A stretch of 64,000 bases of DNA from Arthrobacter sp. (GCA_026393275.1 JAPLAM010000087.1:1-64000); one strand, 5' to 3'. Shown: positions 30,879 to 39,396, counted from the stretch's first letter. Numbers and translations are program-made. Notes: generated by a model from the sequence alone, not told the origin.

Positions 30879-31178
30879 ATGGCGACAGACTACGATGCGC
30901 CGCGCAAGACTGAAGAAGACCTCAATGAGGACTCCATCGAGGAACTGAAGTCGCGGCGTACGGACAAGCCCTCGGCGGTCGTCGATGTAGACGAAACCGA
31001 CCTCGCTGAAGGCTACGAACTCCCGGGCGCTGACCTGTCCGGCGAGGAGCTGCTGGTCCGGGTCTTGCCGGCCCAGGCAGACGAATTTACCTGTGCCTCC
31101 TGTTTCCTCGTCCGCCACCGCTCGCAGATCGCCCGCGAAAAGGACGGCCTCAAGTACTGCACGGAGTGCGAGGGTTAA
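30879..31178 (+). CDS. DUF4193 family zinc-ribbon protein
   Basis: 99-residue acidic protein beginning MATDYDAPRKTEEDLNEDS, diagnostic for actinobacterial DUF4193, with C72xxC75 and C94xxC97 forming a likely zinc ribbon at the C-terminus. Function unknown; conserved next to dut and sigA. No convincing Shine-Dalgarno at normal distance (GGAG is 14 bp away), but the family N-terminus fixes the start. It is divergent from sepH; the 326-bp gap 30553-30878 carries both promoters and no additional gene that I could see. Short tandem repeats follow its stop. Confidence 0.88.
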   Translation: MATDYDAPRKTEEDLNEDSIEELKSRRTDKPSAVVDVDETDLAEGYELPGADLSGEELLVRVLPAQADEFTCASCFLVRHRSQIAREKDGLKYCTECEG

Positions 31179-31257
31179 CACTGCGTGCGAAGGGTAAGCA
31201 CTGCGTGCGAGGGCTAAAACTGCGTGCGAAGGGCAAGCACTGCGTGCGAGGGCTAAA
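31179..31257. repeat. Tandem repeat after the DUF4193 gene
   Basis: CTGCGTGCGA recurs at 31181, 31201, 31220 and 31240. The units alternate between an A type (followed by AGGG[T/C]AAGCA) and a B type (followed by GGGCTAAA), so the array is really two near-identical 39-bp dimers. The unit resembles the last codons of the DUF4193 gene (CTGCACGGAGTGCGAGGG then stop), suggesting it arose by duplication of the gene's 3' end. Confidence 0.75.
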
Positions 31258-31268
31258 CCGGAGTCCGG

Positions 31269-31754
31269 TCAGCGGGATAGGGCCGCGACGAACTCGTCCG
31301 GGTGCCGGGTGGAGGCAAGCCAGTACGGCGTCCGGTCCGCGGGGTCGGTGATCTCGATCCGGACCACCGGGTCGATCCAGCCGCGGATGCACAAGAACGC
31401 CAGGCCGTTGAGGCGGGGGCCGCGTTCCGCCGTTGCCTCCGCGCCGCGGAAGGCGCCGACGGCGCCGACGAAGCGGCGTTCAATCGTCGCCCGCCCAACC
31501 CGCACGGATTCGGCGGTGACTGAGAGGGAAGGGGTGGAGAGGATCAGGAGCGCCGCCAGGATCACGAAGAGCACCACGGCTGCGGTGATGCCGGCGGCAA
31601 TGCTGATCGGCGCGAACACCAGGATGCCGGCCGCGGCGAGCCCGGCAGCCACCAGCCAGATCCAGAAACTCGGCCAGAGCTTCTCGGTGAACAGGACGGC
31701 GGTGTCGTCGGGGGTGCTGTTGGAGGCAGGCATGGCTGCGCTGGATTCGGGCAT
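31269..31754 (-). CDS. DUF3093 domain-containing membrane protein
   Basis: 161 residues with two adjacent transmembrane segments (about 28-75, FWIWLVAAGLAAAGILVFA onward) and a C-terminal cytosolic domain with RPRLNGLAFLCIRGWID-like features (RGPRLNG...), DPADRTPYWLASTRHPDEF. This matches the actinobacterial DUF3093 family that sits divergently beside dut. Function unknown. ATG at 31754; upstream AAAGCT-N6-ATG is a poor match to the leaderless pattern and no Shine-Dalgarno is visible. Confidence 0.85.
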   Translation of the reverse strand: MPESSAAMPASNSTPDDTAVLFTEKLWPSFWIWLVAAGLAAAGILVFAPISIAAGITAAVVLFVILAALLILSTPSLSVTAESVRVGRATIERRFVGAVGAFRGAEATAERGPRLNGLAFLCIRGWIDPVVRIEITDPADRTPYWLASTRHPDEFVAALSR

Positions 31755-31873
31755 GAGCCCAGCTTTCCACTTTTCCCGGGCTATTTCACCTTGGCCGCCC
31801 GCCGGTGCCGGCGCGCATCCGCGGCGGCGGCGCGGTAGGCCGATCCTCCGCGCGGGCGTTACAGTGGGGAACT

Positions 31874-32419
31874 GTGACTGAAGAAACTACTGCCGTGAAC
31901 ACCCTGCCGGCAGAGCCCGCAGCCAGCGACATCCCGGCCGGCGATACGCCAGCTTATGGAGCGCCGACCTTGTCGGTGCAGCTGAAGATGCTCGACGACG
32001 GCCTGGAGCCGCCGTCGTACGCCCACCCGGGCGACGCCGGCGCGGATCTGCGCGCCCGCGAGGACGTCGTGCTCCGGCCGGGGGAGCGGCGGCTGGTGCC
32101 CACGGGCGTGTCCATCGCCCTTCCCGACGGTTTCGTCGCCTTGATCCACCCGCGCTCGGGCCTCGCCACCAAGCACGGACTGACGGTGGTGAACGCTCCC
32201 GGCACCGTGGACGCTGGCTACCGCGGGGAGATTGCCGTGACACTGCTGAATACTGACCGCGACGAGGTCATTGAACTGCGGCGCGGCGATAGAATTGCAC
32301 AAATGGTCATCCAGCGGGTGGAGTACGCGGAGTTCGTGCCCGTCCAGGAGCTGAGCGATTCGGTCCGCGGCGGCGGCGGTTTCGGTTCCACCGGCGGTTT
32401 TGGGACCGCCGGGGCCTGA
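31874..32419 (+). CDS. dut: dUTP diphosphatase
   Basis: Homotrimeric dUTPase that hydrolyses dUTP to dUMP and PPi, keeping uracil out of DNA. All five motifs are visible: DAGADLRA (1), HPRSGLA (2), GTVDAGYRGEI (3), RGDRIAQMV (4) and the glycine-rich RGGGGFGSTGGFG (5). 181 residues; the N-terminal ~35-residue extension is Pro/Ala-rich and probably flexible. GTG at 31874 is the most probable start (TACAGT box 8 nt upstream); GTG 31892 is an alternative that trims 6 residues. First gene of dut-DUF3710-OB-fold-DUF3159. Confidence 0.96.
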   Translation: MTEETTAVNTLPAEPAASDIPAGDTPAYGAPTLSVQLKMLDDGLEPPSYAHPGDAGADLRAREDVVLRPGERRLVPTGVSIALPDGFVALIHPRSGLATKHGLTVVNAPGTVDAGYRGEIAVTLLNTDRDEVIELRRGDRIAQMVIQRVEYAEFVPVQELSDSVRGGGGFGSTGGFGTAGA

Positions 32420-32497
32420 GTCCCGCCCGGTTGACAGGCTGAACCCTGTGCGGCGGCCGAGGGCTCCGCACGGGATCACAACTAAGGAGAAGACCCG

Positions 32498-33235
32498 ATG
32501 GTTTTTGGGCGTGGCAAAAAAGCCAAGCAGGAGCAACTGACGGAAACCGGCAACACCGGGGAGCCCGACGCTGTTGGAACCGGCGCAGCTGCCGAGGCTT
32601 CGGACGATGCCGTCCGCAGCGCCGGTCCCTACGACGTGTCGGAGATCGATGACCAGGACGGCTACGTCGACCTCGGCGCCCTGCTGATTTCCCCGCGGGA
32701 AGGGTTGCAGCTGCGGCTTGAGGTCGAGGAAGCTACCCAGCGCGTCGTGGCGGTCACCATGGACCTGGACGGGTCCAGCCTGCAGCTTCAGGCCTTCGCC
32801 GCGCCGCGCTCCGAGGGCCTCTGGGACGAAATCCGTGAGCAGATCGGCCAGTCCGTGGGCAGCCAGGGCGGCCAGGTGGATGAGATCGAGGGCCACTTCG
32901 GCATCGAGCTGGTGGCCAAGCTGCCCGCCGGCGACGGCAGTGAAGGCTACCGGGTGGCGCGGTTCATCGGCGTCGACGGCCCCCGCTGGTTCCTCCGCGG
33001 TGTCCTCGGCGGAGAGGCGGCGCTGGACCGCGACGCCGCCGCCGGACTTGAGGAGCTTTTCCGGCAGATCGTCGTGGTGCGGGGCGAAAACCCGATGCCG
33101 CCGCGGGACCTGTTGCAGCTCCGCCTTCCCCGGGACTCCGGAACCGCGGCGCCGCAGGGTGCCCCGGAGTTCGAGCAGGGTGCCCCGGAGCTCGAGCAGC
33201 CCGAGCGCGGACCGGAGATCACCCAGATTGGTTGA
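32498..33235 (+). CDS. DUF3710 domain-containing protein
   Basis: 245 residues beginning MVFGRGKKAKQEQ, then an acidic low-complexity segment (to about 45) and the DUF3710 body (GPYDVSEIDDQDGYVDLGALLISP ... LQLQAFAAPRSEGLWDEIR ... GPRWFLRGVLGG). Conserved beside dut in actinobacteria; function unknown. ATG at 32498 with a strong AAGGAGA. Near the C-terminus a GAPEFEQ/GAPELEQ repeat is present. Its stop overlaps the next gene. Confidence 0.88.
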   Translation: MVFGRGKKAKQEQLTETGNTGEPDAVGTGAAAEASDDAVRSAGPYDVSEIDDQDGYVDLGALLISPREGLQLRLEVEEATQRVVAVTMDLDGSSLQLQAFAAPRSEGLWDEIREQIGQSVGSQGGQVDEIEGHFGIELVAKLPAGDGSEGYRVARFIGVDGPRWFLRGVLGGEAALDRDAAAGLEELFRQIVVVRGENPMPPRDLLQLRLPRDSGTAAPQGAPEFEQGAPELEQPERGPEITQIG

Positions 33236-33623
33236 TGCCCCTGGCAAGAAGCCAGCCGCCGCCGTGCCGGTGCGCGGACTGCCGGAGCGCGGACGGGTGT
33301 TCTGCCGAGGCTTCATCGAGTCCGTGACCTATGCCCCGGCCGCCGAGGTTGCCGCCTTCACGGCGATCATCACCGACCACGACTCCCCGCCGCCCAAGGC
33401 CCGCCCGGCACCGGCCAACCACGCGCCCCAGCCGGCCGCCCGGCGCCAGCGGGCTCCTGTGGCCGCCGACCGGCTCCGCGTCATCTGGTTGGGGCGGCGC
33501 CGCATTCCCGGCGTCAGGGCAGGCCTGGAACTCCGCCTTGAGGGCATGGTCACGGTCCGCGACGGGCTGCCGACCATGTTCAATCCGCGCTACGAAATAC
33601 TCTCCCGCCAGGAGGAGCAATGA
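33228..33623 (+). CDS. OB-fold nucleic-acid-binding protein
   Basis: 131-residue small protein with an OB-fold (RGRVFCRGFIESVTYAP early, RLRVIWLGRRRIPGVRAGLELRLEGMVTVR late, ending FNPRYEIL), interrupted by a Pro/Arg-rich loop of about 30 residues. Actinobacterial homologues lie between DUF3710 and DUF3159. The start is taken as TTG at 33228, which overlaps the DUF3710 stop by 8 nt and has GGAG upstream; GTG codons about 13 residues in are alternatives. Translational coupling is likely. Confidence 0.78.
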   Translation: MVDAPGKKPAAAVPVRGLPERGRVFCRGFIESVTYAPAAEVAAFTAIITDHDSPPPKARPAPANHAPQPAARRQRAPVAADRLRVIWLGRRRIPGVRAGLELRLEGMVTVRDGLPTMFNPRYEILSRQEEQ

Positions 33624-34324
33624 GCACACCCGAAGACCCGCAGCCAACCGTGAGCCAGTTCGCCGAGAGCTATGCGGCCAAGGCCGGCCTGCACCGCTCC
33701 AGCAATGGCAACATCGATGTGCTCAAGAGCGCCGGTGGCGTCCAGGGCATCGCCGAAAGCATCCTTCCGGGGCTGGTCTTCCTGATCGCCTTCACCGTGA
33801 CCCGCGAACTGCCGCCGGCCTTGGTCGCCGCGCTGGTCGTCGCCGCCGTGTTCACGGTCGCGCGGCTGGTCCAGCGCAAGCCGCTGACACAGGCGCTGGC
33901 CGGCATCGTCGGCGTCGGGCTCTCAGCGTGGCTCGCGAACTCGACCGGCAAGGCCGAGGACTTCTACGTGCTGGGGTTCTTCACCAACATCGGCTACATC
34001 CTCGCGATGACCATCTCGATCGCGGTGCGCTGGCCCGTCGCCGGGCTGCTGTTCGGTTTTATCCGGAACGAGGGCCTGGACTGGCGCAATCACCCGGCGC
34101 GGGTCAAGGCGTACCGGATCGGCACCTGGGTGATCATCTCGGTCCTGGTCCTGCGCCTGCTCGTCCAGGTCCCGCTGTACCTGATGGGGGAGCCGGGCCT
34201 CGCTGGCCTCGCCACCACCCGGCTCATCATGGGTGCGCCGCTGTACATCCTGGGAATGTGGGTGGCCTGGCTGCTTACCCGTCCCGTGCCGGCCCCGGCG
34301 GACGGTCCGGCCCAACCCAACTGA
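33620..34324 (+). CDS. DUF3159 membrane protein
   Basis: 234 residues with about five to six transmembrane segments, matching DUF3159 (GIAESILPGLVFLIAFTVTRELPPALVAAL, then TNIGYILAMTISIAVRWPVAGLLFG). Function unknown. It overlaps the OB-fold gene by the classic ATGA, so it belongs to the same operon. A 25-bp hairpin follows its stop and separates it from the convergent trkA pair. Confidence 0.85.
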   Translation: MSTPEDPQPTVSQFAESYAAKAGLHRSSNGNIDVLKSAGGVQGIAESILPGLVFLIAFTVTRELPPALVAALVVAAVFTVARLVQRKPLTQALAGIVGVGLSAWLANSTGKAEDFYVLGFFTNIGYILAMTISIAVRWPVAGLLFGFIRNEGLDWRNHPARVKAYRIGTWVIISVLVLRLLVQVPLYLMGEPGLAGLATTRLIMGAPLYILGMWVAWLLTRPVPAPADGPAQPN

Positions 34325-34329
34325 CCTGA

Positions 34330-34385
34330 TGCGCTATCAGTAATGGCCGTTCCCAGCCTTGGGAACGGCCATTACTGATAGCGCA
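34330..34385. terminator. 25-bp perfect inverted repeat between convergent operons
   Basis: Arms 34330-34354 and 34361-34385 are perfectly complementary over 25 bp (outer half-site TGCGCTATCAGTAATGGCC), with loop AGCCTT. No T-run. It could be a bidirectional terminator, but it is longer and less GC-rich than other hairpins here, so a REP-like repeat element is possible. Confidence 0.7.
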
Positions 34386-34405
34386 ACTATTTGGAGCGGG
34401 CTGGC

Positions 34406-35131
34406 CTAGCCGTCGAAGCCGTCGTCGCCGGAGGGCTGCGATTCGCGGGTGTGCTGGTCCTGGTCCTGGTCCTCGGGCGCCGAGAGCAGGGCACGCAGGT
34501 CGTCCTCGGCGACGATCGTGGTGACGAAGAACAGCTCGTCGCCGCCGTCGATCACGTCATCCCGGCTCGGCGTGATCGGGGCTTGGTCGCGGAGGATCGC
34601 CACCAGCGTCGCGTCCTCCGGCCAGTCGATGTCCCCCACGGTCAGGCCGATCACATGCGAATCGTGCGGCACGGTGAACTCCACCAGCGAGGACACCCCG
34701 GTCTGCAGGGTCAGCAGCCGGACCAGGTCGCCGATTTCCACCGCTTCCTCCACCAGGGCCGTCATCAGCTGCGGGGTGTTGACCGCGACGTCGACGCCCC
34801 AGGAATCGTCGAACATCCAGTCGTTCTTCGGGTTGTTGACCCGGCCCACGGTCCGTCCGACGCCGAACTCGGTCTTGGCCAGCAGCGACACCACGAGGTT
34901 CACCTTGTCATCGCCGGTCGCGGAGACCACGACATCGGCATCCTCCAGGCGGGCGTCCTTAAGGGTGCTCAGTTCGCAGGCGTCCCCGACCAGCCAGTGC
35001 GCCCCGCGCAGCCCGCTGCGGCCGATCACCTCGGGCTTGAGGTCGATCAGCAGGATTTCGTGTTTATGGGACAGCAGTTCCCGGGCGATCGAGGAACCGA
35101 CGCTGCCGGCCCCGACGATGACGACTTTCAC
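34406..35131 (-). CDS. TrkA-type potassium uptake regulatory protein (second of pair, CeoC-like)
   Basis: 241 residues: RCK_N Rossmann domain with GAGSVGSSIA (residues 7-16) and TrkA_C domain (VEFTVPHDSHVIGLTVGDIDWPEDATLVAILR), ending in a Gln/Asp/Ser-rich tail. It should bind NAD(H)/nucleotide and gate a Trk/Ktr-type or related K+ transporter; no channel-type Trk/Ktr subunit is in the window, but an APC permease is divergently adjacent. GTG at 35131 directly abuts the stop of the first trkA gene, so the two are coupled. Rv2692 is the counterpart I recall. Confidence 0.9.
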   Translation of the reverse strand: MKVVIVGAGSVGSSIARELLSHKHEILLIDLKPEVIGRSGLRGAHWLVGDACELSTLKDARLEDADVVVSATGDDKVNLVVSLLAKTEFGVGRTVGRVNNPKNDWMFDDSWGVDVAVNTPQLMTALVEEAVEIGDLVRLLTLQTGVSSLVEFTVPHDSHVIGLTVGDIDWPEDATLVAILRDQAPITPSRDDVIDGGDELFFVTTIVAEDDLRALLSAPEDQDQDQHTRESQPSGDDGFDG

Positions 35132-35803
35132 TTAGGACTCCTTGGCGGGGGATTTGGCGAGAATGTGGGCAACCTCGGACGTGCGGTCCACGCCCACCAT
35201 GGCGTGGATCGTGTCGCCGTCCTGGTACGCGGTTCCGGACCCGGGGAGGATGCCCTCGCCGAAGCGCGTGAGGTAGGCGACGCGGATGTCGGCGGCCTTC
35301 TCGATCGCGGTCAGCGGGTGGCCGATCCAGCCGGCGTCGACCTCCACCTCGGCGAGCACCAGACGGCCGGAGGGGTCGCGGAAGTCGCCGGCGATGTGCT
35401 GCTCCGGCAGGATCCGGCGCAGCACCTGGTCCGCGCTCCAGCGCACCGCCGCGACCGTGGGGATCCCGAGCCGCTGGTAGATCTCGGCGCGGCCCGGGTC
35501 GTAGATCCGCGCCACGACGTGGGGAACATGGAACGTCTCGCGGGCCACCCGGGTGGCCAGGATGTTGGAGTTGTCGCCGCTGGACACGGCGGCGAAGGCG
35601 TAGGCCTCTTCGACCCCGGCCTGCTTGAGCGTCTCCCGGTCGAAGCCGACGCCGGTGACCTTGCGGCCGGAGAAGCCGGTCCGGAGCCGCCGGAACGCAC
35701 GGTCGTCCTGGTCGATGATCGCGACCGAATGGCCGGCGTCCTCGAGTGTGTGCGCCAGGGTTGCCCCGACACGGCCACAACCCATGATCACGAAGTGCGC
35801 CAC
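35132..35803 (-). CDS. TrkA-type potassium uptake regulatory protein (first of pair, CeoB-like)
   Basis: 223 residues: RCK_N with GCGRVGATLA (residues 7-16), DQDD after beta-2 binding the adenine ribose, then TrkA_C (LVLAEVEVDAGWIGHPLTAIEK ... RFGEGILPGSGTAYQDGDTIHAMV). GTG at 35803 (VAHFVIMGCGRVG) is chosen because GAGGAGG lies 5 bp upstream; a 41-residue-longer reading would add low-complexity sequence. It ends exactly where its paralogue begins. The pair likely forms a hetero-octameric gating ring. Confidence 0.9.
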   Translation of the reverse strand: MAHFVIMGCGRVGATLAHTLEDAGHSVAIIDQDDRAFRRLRTGFSGRKVTGVGFDRETLKQAGVEEAYAFAAVSSGDNSNILATRVARETFHVPHVVARIYDPGRAEIYQRLGIPTVAAVRWSADQVLRRILPEQHIAGDFRDPSGRLVLAEVEVDAGWIGHPLTAIEKAADIRVAYLTRFGEGILPGSGTAYQDGDTIHAMVGVDRTSEVAHILAKSPAKES

Positions 35804-35947
35804 CCGTGCCTCCTCAAGCTTCTGTGTGTTTGTTGCTGCGTCAAACAATACCGGCCAGTGGGGTCCAGGAGCCGGTCCGGCGGCGGTGCGGCCCGCCGGC
35901 CGCCGGACAGCAGGTTTCGCCGTCATGACATCGCGTCCGAATCAGAC

Positions 35948-35953
35948 TAGCTT
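35948..35953 (+). promoter_or_regulatory. -10 box of a probable leaderless promoter (APC permease)
   Basis: TAGCTT, 6 nt, GTG at 35960, no Shine-Dalgarno. Confidence 0.5.
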
Positions 35954-35959
35954 TGTCTG

Positions 35960-37936
35960 GTGCTGACAATTTTCAATGCCGTGAAGCGGGTGCTGGTAGG
36001 CAAGCCCTTCCGGAACGACAGCCTGGCCCACACCCTGCTGCCCAAACGGATCGCGCTTCCGATCTTCGCCTCCGATGCGCTCTCCTCGGTGGCCTACGCG
36101 CCCGATGAAATCCTGCTCACCCTGGCCCTGGCCGGTGTCAGCGCTGTGGCCTTCTCACCCTGGGTGGGGCTTGCGGTCATGGTGGTGCTGCTCACCGTCG
36201 TGGCCTCCTACCGCCAGAACGTCCACGCCTACCCGTCCGGCGGCGGCGATTACGAGATCGCCAACGAAAACCTGGGCAAGTACGCGGGTCTCACGGTCGC
36301 CGCGGCGCTGCTCGTGGACTATGTGCTCACCGTTGCGGTGTCGATGTCCTCGGCCGCCGCCTACCTCACCACGGCGGTCCCTTCGCTGCACGGCCAGCAG
36401 GCCACGATCGCGACGATCGGCGTCGTGGTCCTGGCGCTGGTGAACCTGCGCGGCATCCGCGAAGCAGGCAGCGTCTTCGCCGTGCCGACCTACATCTTCA
36501 TGTTTTCGATCCTCGGCATGACCGCCGTCGGTGTCTTCCAGGCCGCCACGGGCCAGCTCGGGCAGGCGCCGTCGGCCGAGTTCCAGATCATCCCGGCGCC
36601 CGGCTTCGACGAGGGACTGGTCGGGCTCACCGGCGCGTTCCTGCTGCTGCGGGCGTTCTCCTCCGGCGCCGCCGCACTGACCGGCGTGGAAGCCATCAGC
36701 AACGGCGTGCCGAACTTCAAGAAGCCCAAGAGCAAGAACGCGGCGACCACGCTGCTGCTGCTCGGCGTGATCGCCGCCTCCATGCTCGCCGGCATCATCT
36801 ACCTCGCCAACGCCACCAAGGTGCACATCGTGCAGGACCCGGCGAAGGAGTTCCTGCTCAACGGCCAGCCGGTGGACGAGGGCTACATCCAGAACCCGGC
36901 TATCAGCCAGATCGCGCAGACCGTCTTCGGCGCTGGTTCGCTCCCGTTCTACATCGTGGTCGCCGCCACCGGCGTCATCCTGGTGTTCGCCTCCAACACC
37001 GCGTTCAACGGCTTCCCGGTGCTCGGCTCGATCCTCGCGCAGGACGGCTACCTGCCGCGCCAGCTCCGCACCCGCGGCGACCGGCTGGCCTTCAGCAACG
37101 GTGTCCTGGCGCTGGCCGCCGGCGCGTTGGTGCTGATCATCTCGTTCAACGCGGACGTCACCAAGCTCATCCAGCTCTACATTGTGGGCGTCTTCATCTC
37201 CTTCACCCTCAGCCAGCTCGGCATGATTCGGCACTGGGGCCGCGAGCTTAAACTCGCCAAGGACCCGGCCGCAAAGCTGCGGATGATCAAGTCGCGCACC
37301 ATCAATTCGATCGGCTTCGGCATGACCGGCCTGGTCCTGGTGATCGTGCTGATCACCAAGTTCGAGCAGGGCGCCTGGATCGCGCTGCTGGCGATGTTCG
37401 TACTCTTCCTGATCATGTGGAGCATCCGGGCGCATTACGACAACGTGGCCAAGGAACTCGCCGTGGACGAGGACTCTTCGCCGCGGGCGCTGCCCACCCG
37501 CGTGCACGCCGTGCTGCTCGTCTCGCATGTGCGCAAGCCGGTGCTCCGGGCGCTGGCCTACGCCCGGGCCTCGCGGCCCTCCCGGCTGGACGCCATCACG
37601 GTGGACATCAGCGCCGAGGAGACGGAACAGACGCTGGCGGACTGGGAGAAGCTCGATATCCCGGTGCCGTTGACGGTGCTGGCCAGCCCGTTCCGCGAGA
37701 CGGTGACGCCGATCATGGAGTACGTCAAGAACATGCGCCGCGATTCGCCGCGCGACCTGATCGTGGTCTACATCCCGGAATACGTCGTCGGCAAATGGTG
37801 GGAGCAGCTGGTGCACAACCAGACGGCGCTGCGGATCAAGACCCGGCTGCACTTCGAGCCCGGCGTCATGGTGGCCAGTGTGCCGTGGCAGCTTAAATCG
37901 TCCGAAGAATCGAAAAACCTGCAGGATATCCAATGA
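35960..37936 (+). CDS. APC superfamily permease
   Basis: 658 residues: about 12 transmembrane segments (to about 480) and a cytosolic C-terminal domain (about 500-658) with an alpha/beta appearance (RVHAVLLVSHVRKPVLRALAYAR ... DLIVVYIPEYVVGKWWEQLVHNQ), perhaps USP-like. The N-terminus reads LPIFASDALSSVAYAPDEILLTL and SYRQNVHAYPSGGGDYEIANENLG, typical of the amino-acid/K+ permease group that actinobacteria encode beside the trkA pair (Rv2690c in M. tuberculosis). Adjacency to two RCK proteins makes K+ transport a fair guess, but amino-acid transport is equally possible. It overlaps the methyltransferase start by ATGA. Confidence 0.85.
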   Translation: MLTIFNAVKRVLVGKPFRNDSLAHTLLPKRIALPIFASDALSSVAYAPDEILLTLALAGVSAVAFSPWVGLAVMVVLLTVVASYRQNVHAYPSGGGDYEIANENLGKYAGLTVAAALLVDYVLTVAVSMSSAAAYLTTAVPSLHGQQATIATIGVVVLALVNLRGIREAGSVFAVPTYIFMFSILGMTAVGVFQAATGQLGQAPSAEFQIIPAPGFDEGLVGLTGAFLLLRAFSSGAAALTGVEAISNGVPNFKKPKSKNAATTLLLLGVIAASMLAGIIYLANATKVHIVQDPAKEFLLNGQPVDEGYIQNPAISQIAQTVFGAGSLPFYIVVAATGVILVFASNTAFNGFPVLGSILAQDGYLPRQLRTRGDRLAFSNGVLALAAGALVLIISFNADVTKLIQLYIVGVFISFTLSQLGMIRHWGRELKLAKDPAAKLRMIKSRTINSIGFGMTGLVLVIVLITKFEQGAWIALLAMFVLFLIMWSIRAHYDNVAKELAVDEDSSPRALPTRVHAVLLVSHVRKPVLRALAYARASRPSRLDAITVDISAEETEQTLADWEKLDIPVPLTVLASPFRETVTPIMEYVKNMRRDSPRDLIVVYIPEYVVGKWWEQLVHNQTALRIKTRLHFEPGVMVASVPWQLKSSEESKNLQDIQ

Positions 37937-39321
37937 GCACCGAGACCACCCACCCCGCCCGCACCGAGCTCGTCGTCGACGTCGGCCCCGTCGCGCACGG
38001 CGGCCACTGCGTGGCCCGGCACGAGGGCCGCGTGATCTTCGTCCGGCACGGCATCCCCGGCGAGAAGGTCCGGATCCGGCTCACCGACGACGGCGAGTCC
38101 GCCAAGTTCTGGCGCGCCGACGTCGTCGAGGTGCTGGAGCCCTCCCCGGACCGGGTGGACCACTTCTGGCACGCAGCCGACGCGCAGCGTTCCTGGTCCC
38201 ACGGCCACCCGCCGGTGGGCGGGGCCGAGCTGGGCCACATCTCCCTGGTACGCCAGCGCAGCCTCAAGGCCGAGGTCCTGGCCGAACAGCTGCGCCGGCT
38301 TGCCGGCGTCGAGCTCCCCGCCGGGGGAACAGCCCCCGAGGCAGCATTTGTGGAGTTCACGGTCGAGGCCGTGGGGGAGGCCGCAGCTCCGGCCGGGACG
38401 GCCACCGGCCTGGCCTGGCGGACCCGCGCCGGGTTCGCCGTGACGCCCGGCGGCAAACTCGGCATGCATGCTCACCGCAGCAACGAGGTGTTTCCGGTCC
38501 GCGAGATGCCGCTGGCCGTCGAGGGCATCAACTCGCTGCGGCTCTGGGACCTCGACCTGCATGGCATCGAGCGGATCGAGGTCGCGGCGCCGGGCAACGG
38601 TTCACGGCCGCTGGTGCTCCTGGCGCCGGCCGCCGGGACCCGGGCCAAGCGGCTCAATGCCGTCCTGGCCCAGTTGCCGGACGACGTTTCGGTGGCCCGG
38701 GTGGATCCCGGCACGGGGTCGGTCACGCAGTTGCGCGGCCGCACCTGGGTGCAGGAAACCGCTGCCGGCCACGAGTACCGGGTCACCGGGGACGGGTTCT
38801 GGCAGATCCACCGCGACGCCCCGGAGACCCTGGTGGGGGCGGTGACCGGCTTCCTGCACGACGGCGGCTACCTCGACGCCGGGTCTGTGGTGGCTGACCT
38901 CTACGCCGGCGCCGGGCTCTTCACGGCACCCCTCGCCGACGCCGTCGGGGTGACCGGCTCCGTCCTGTCCGTGGAGGGCGCGGCGGGCACGAGCCGCGAT
39001 GCCCGCAAGAACCTGCACGGCGCGTCCCAGGTCGAAATCGTCCAGGGCAAAGTGGAGCGGGTGCTGCGGCAGACGCCGCGCAATTTCGACGCCCTGGTCC
39101 TGGACCCGCCGCGGGCGGGCGCCGGCAAGGCGGTCGTGGACCAGCTGGCGGCGGCCGGCCCCCGGGCGATCGCGTACGTCTCCTGCGATCCGGCGTCCTT
39201 CGCGCGGGACGTGGGCTACTTCCAGCAGGCCGGCTGGGGACTCTCGGGGCTGCGCGCCTTTGACCTCTACCCGCACACCCACCACATGGAGACTGTGGCG
39301 TTACTGACTCCCCGGCGCTGA
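37933..39321 (+). CDS. TRAM-domain class I SAM-dependent RNA (uracil) methyltransferase, TrmA/RumA family
   Basis: 462 residues: N-terminal TRAM domain (about 8-65, VGPVAHGGHCVARHEGRVIFVRH), SAM-binding domain with DLYAGAGLF (about 324), motif DPPRAGAGK, and catalytic Cys in YVSCDP (about 418). It methylates uracil-5 in tRNA or rRNA; the four-Cys Fe-S cluster of RumA is not evident, so substrate is open. Translationally coupled to the APC permease through ATGA, as I recall for Rv2690c-Rv2689c. Confidence 0.9.
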   Translation: MSTETTHPARTELVVDVGPVAHGGHCVARHEGRVIFVRHGIPGEKVRIRLTDDGESAKFWRADVVEVLEPSPDRVDHFWHAADAQRSWSHGHPPVGGAELGHISLVRQRSLKAEVLAEQLRRLAGVELPAGGTAPEAAFVEFTVEAVGEAAAPAGTATGLAWRTRAGFAVTPGGKLGMHAHRSNEVFPVREMPLAVEGINSLRLWDLDLHGIERIEVAAPGNGSRPLVLLAPAAGTRAKRLNAVLAQLPDDVSVARVDPGTGSVTQLRGRTWVQETAAGHEYRVTGDGFWQIHRDAPETLVGAVTGFLHDGGYLDAGSVVADLYAGAGLFTAPLADAVGVTGSVLSVEGAAGTSRDARKNLHGASQVEIVQGKVERVLRQTPRNFDALVLDPPRAGAGKAVVDQLAAAGPRAIAYVSCDPASFARDVGYFQQAGWGLSGLRAFDLYPHTHHMETVALLTPRR

Positions 39322-39325
39322 AACC

Positions 39326-39345
39326 ACTACTATGGCCGTAGTAGT
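39326..39345. promoter_or_regulatory. Inverted repeat between the methyltransferase and acnA
   Basis: ACTACTA-TGGCCG-TAGTAGT, 7-bp perfect arms, 4 bp after the methyltransferase stop. It may be a weak terminator or an operator of acnA (aconitase has a dedicated TetR-type repressor, AcnR, in corynebacteria), but it does not resemble the AcnR site I remember. Confidence 0.35.
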
Positions 39346-39396
39346 CCGTCGTCGCGCCGGAGGCCCCTCTAAGAGTTGCTTTCATGAACTTTGTGG

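Noticed and set aside
31179..31257. CRISPR-like array
   Set aside because: Repeat unit is about 20 bp with no unique spacers and no cas genes; it is a short tandem repeat.
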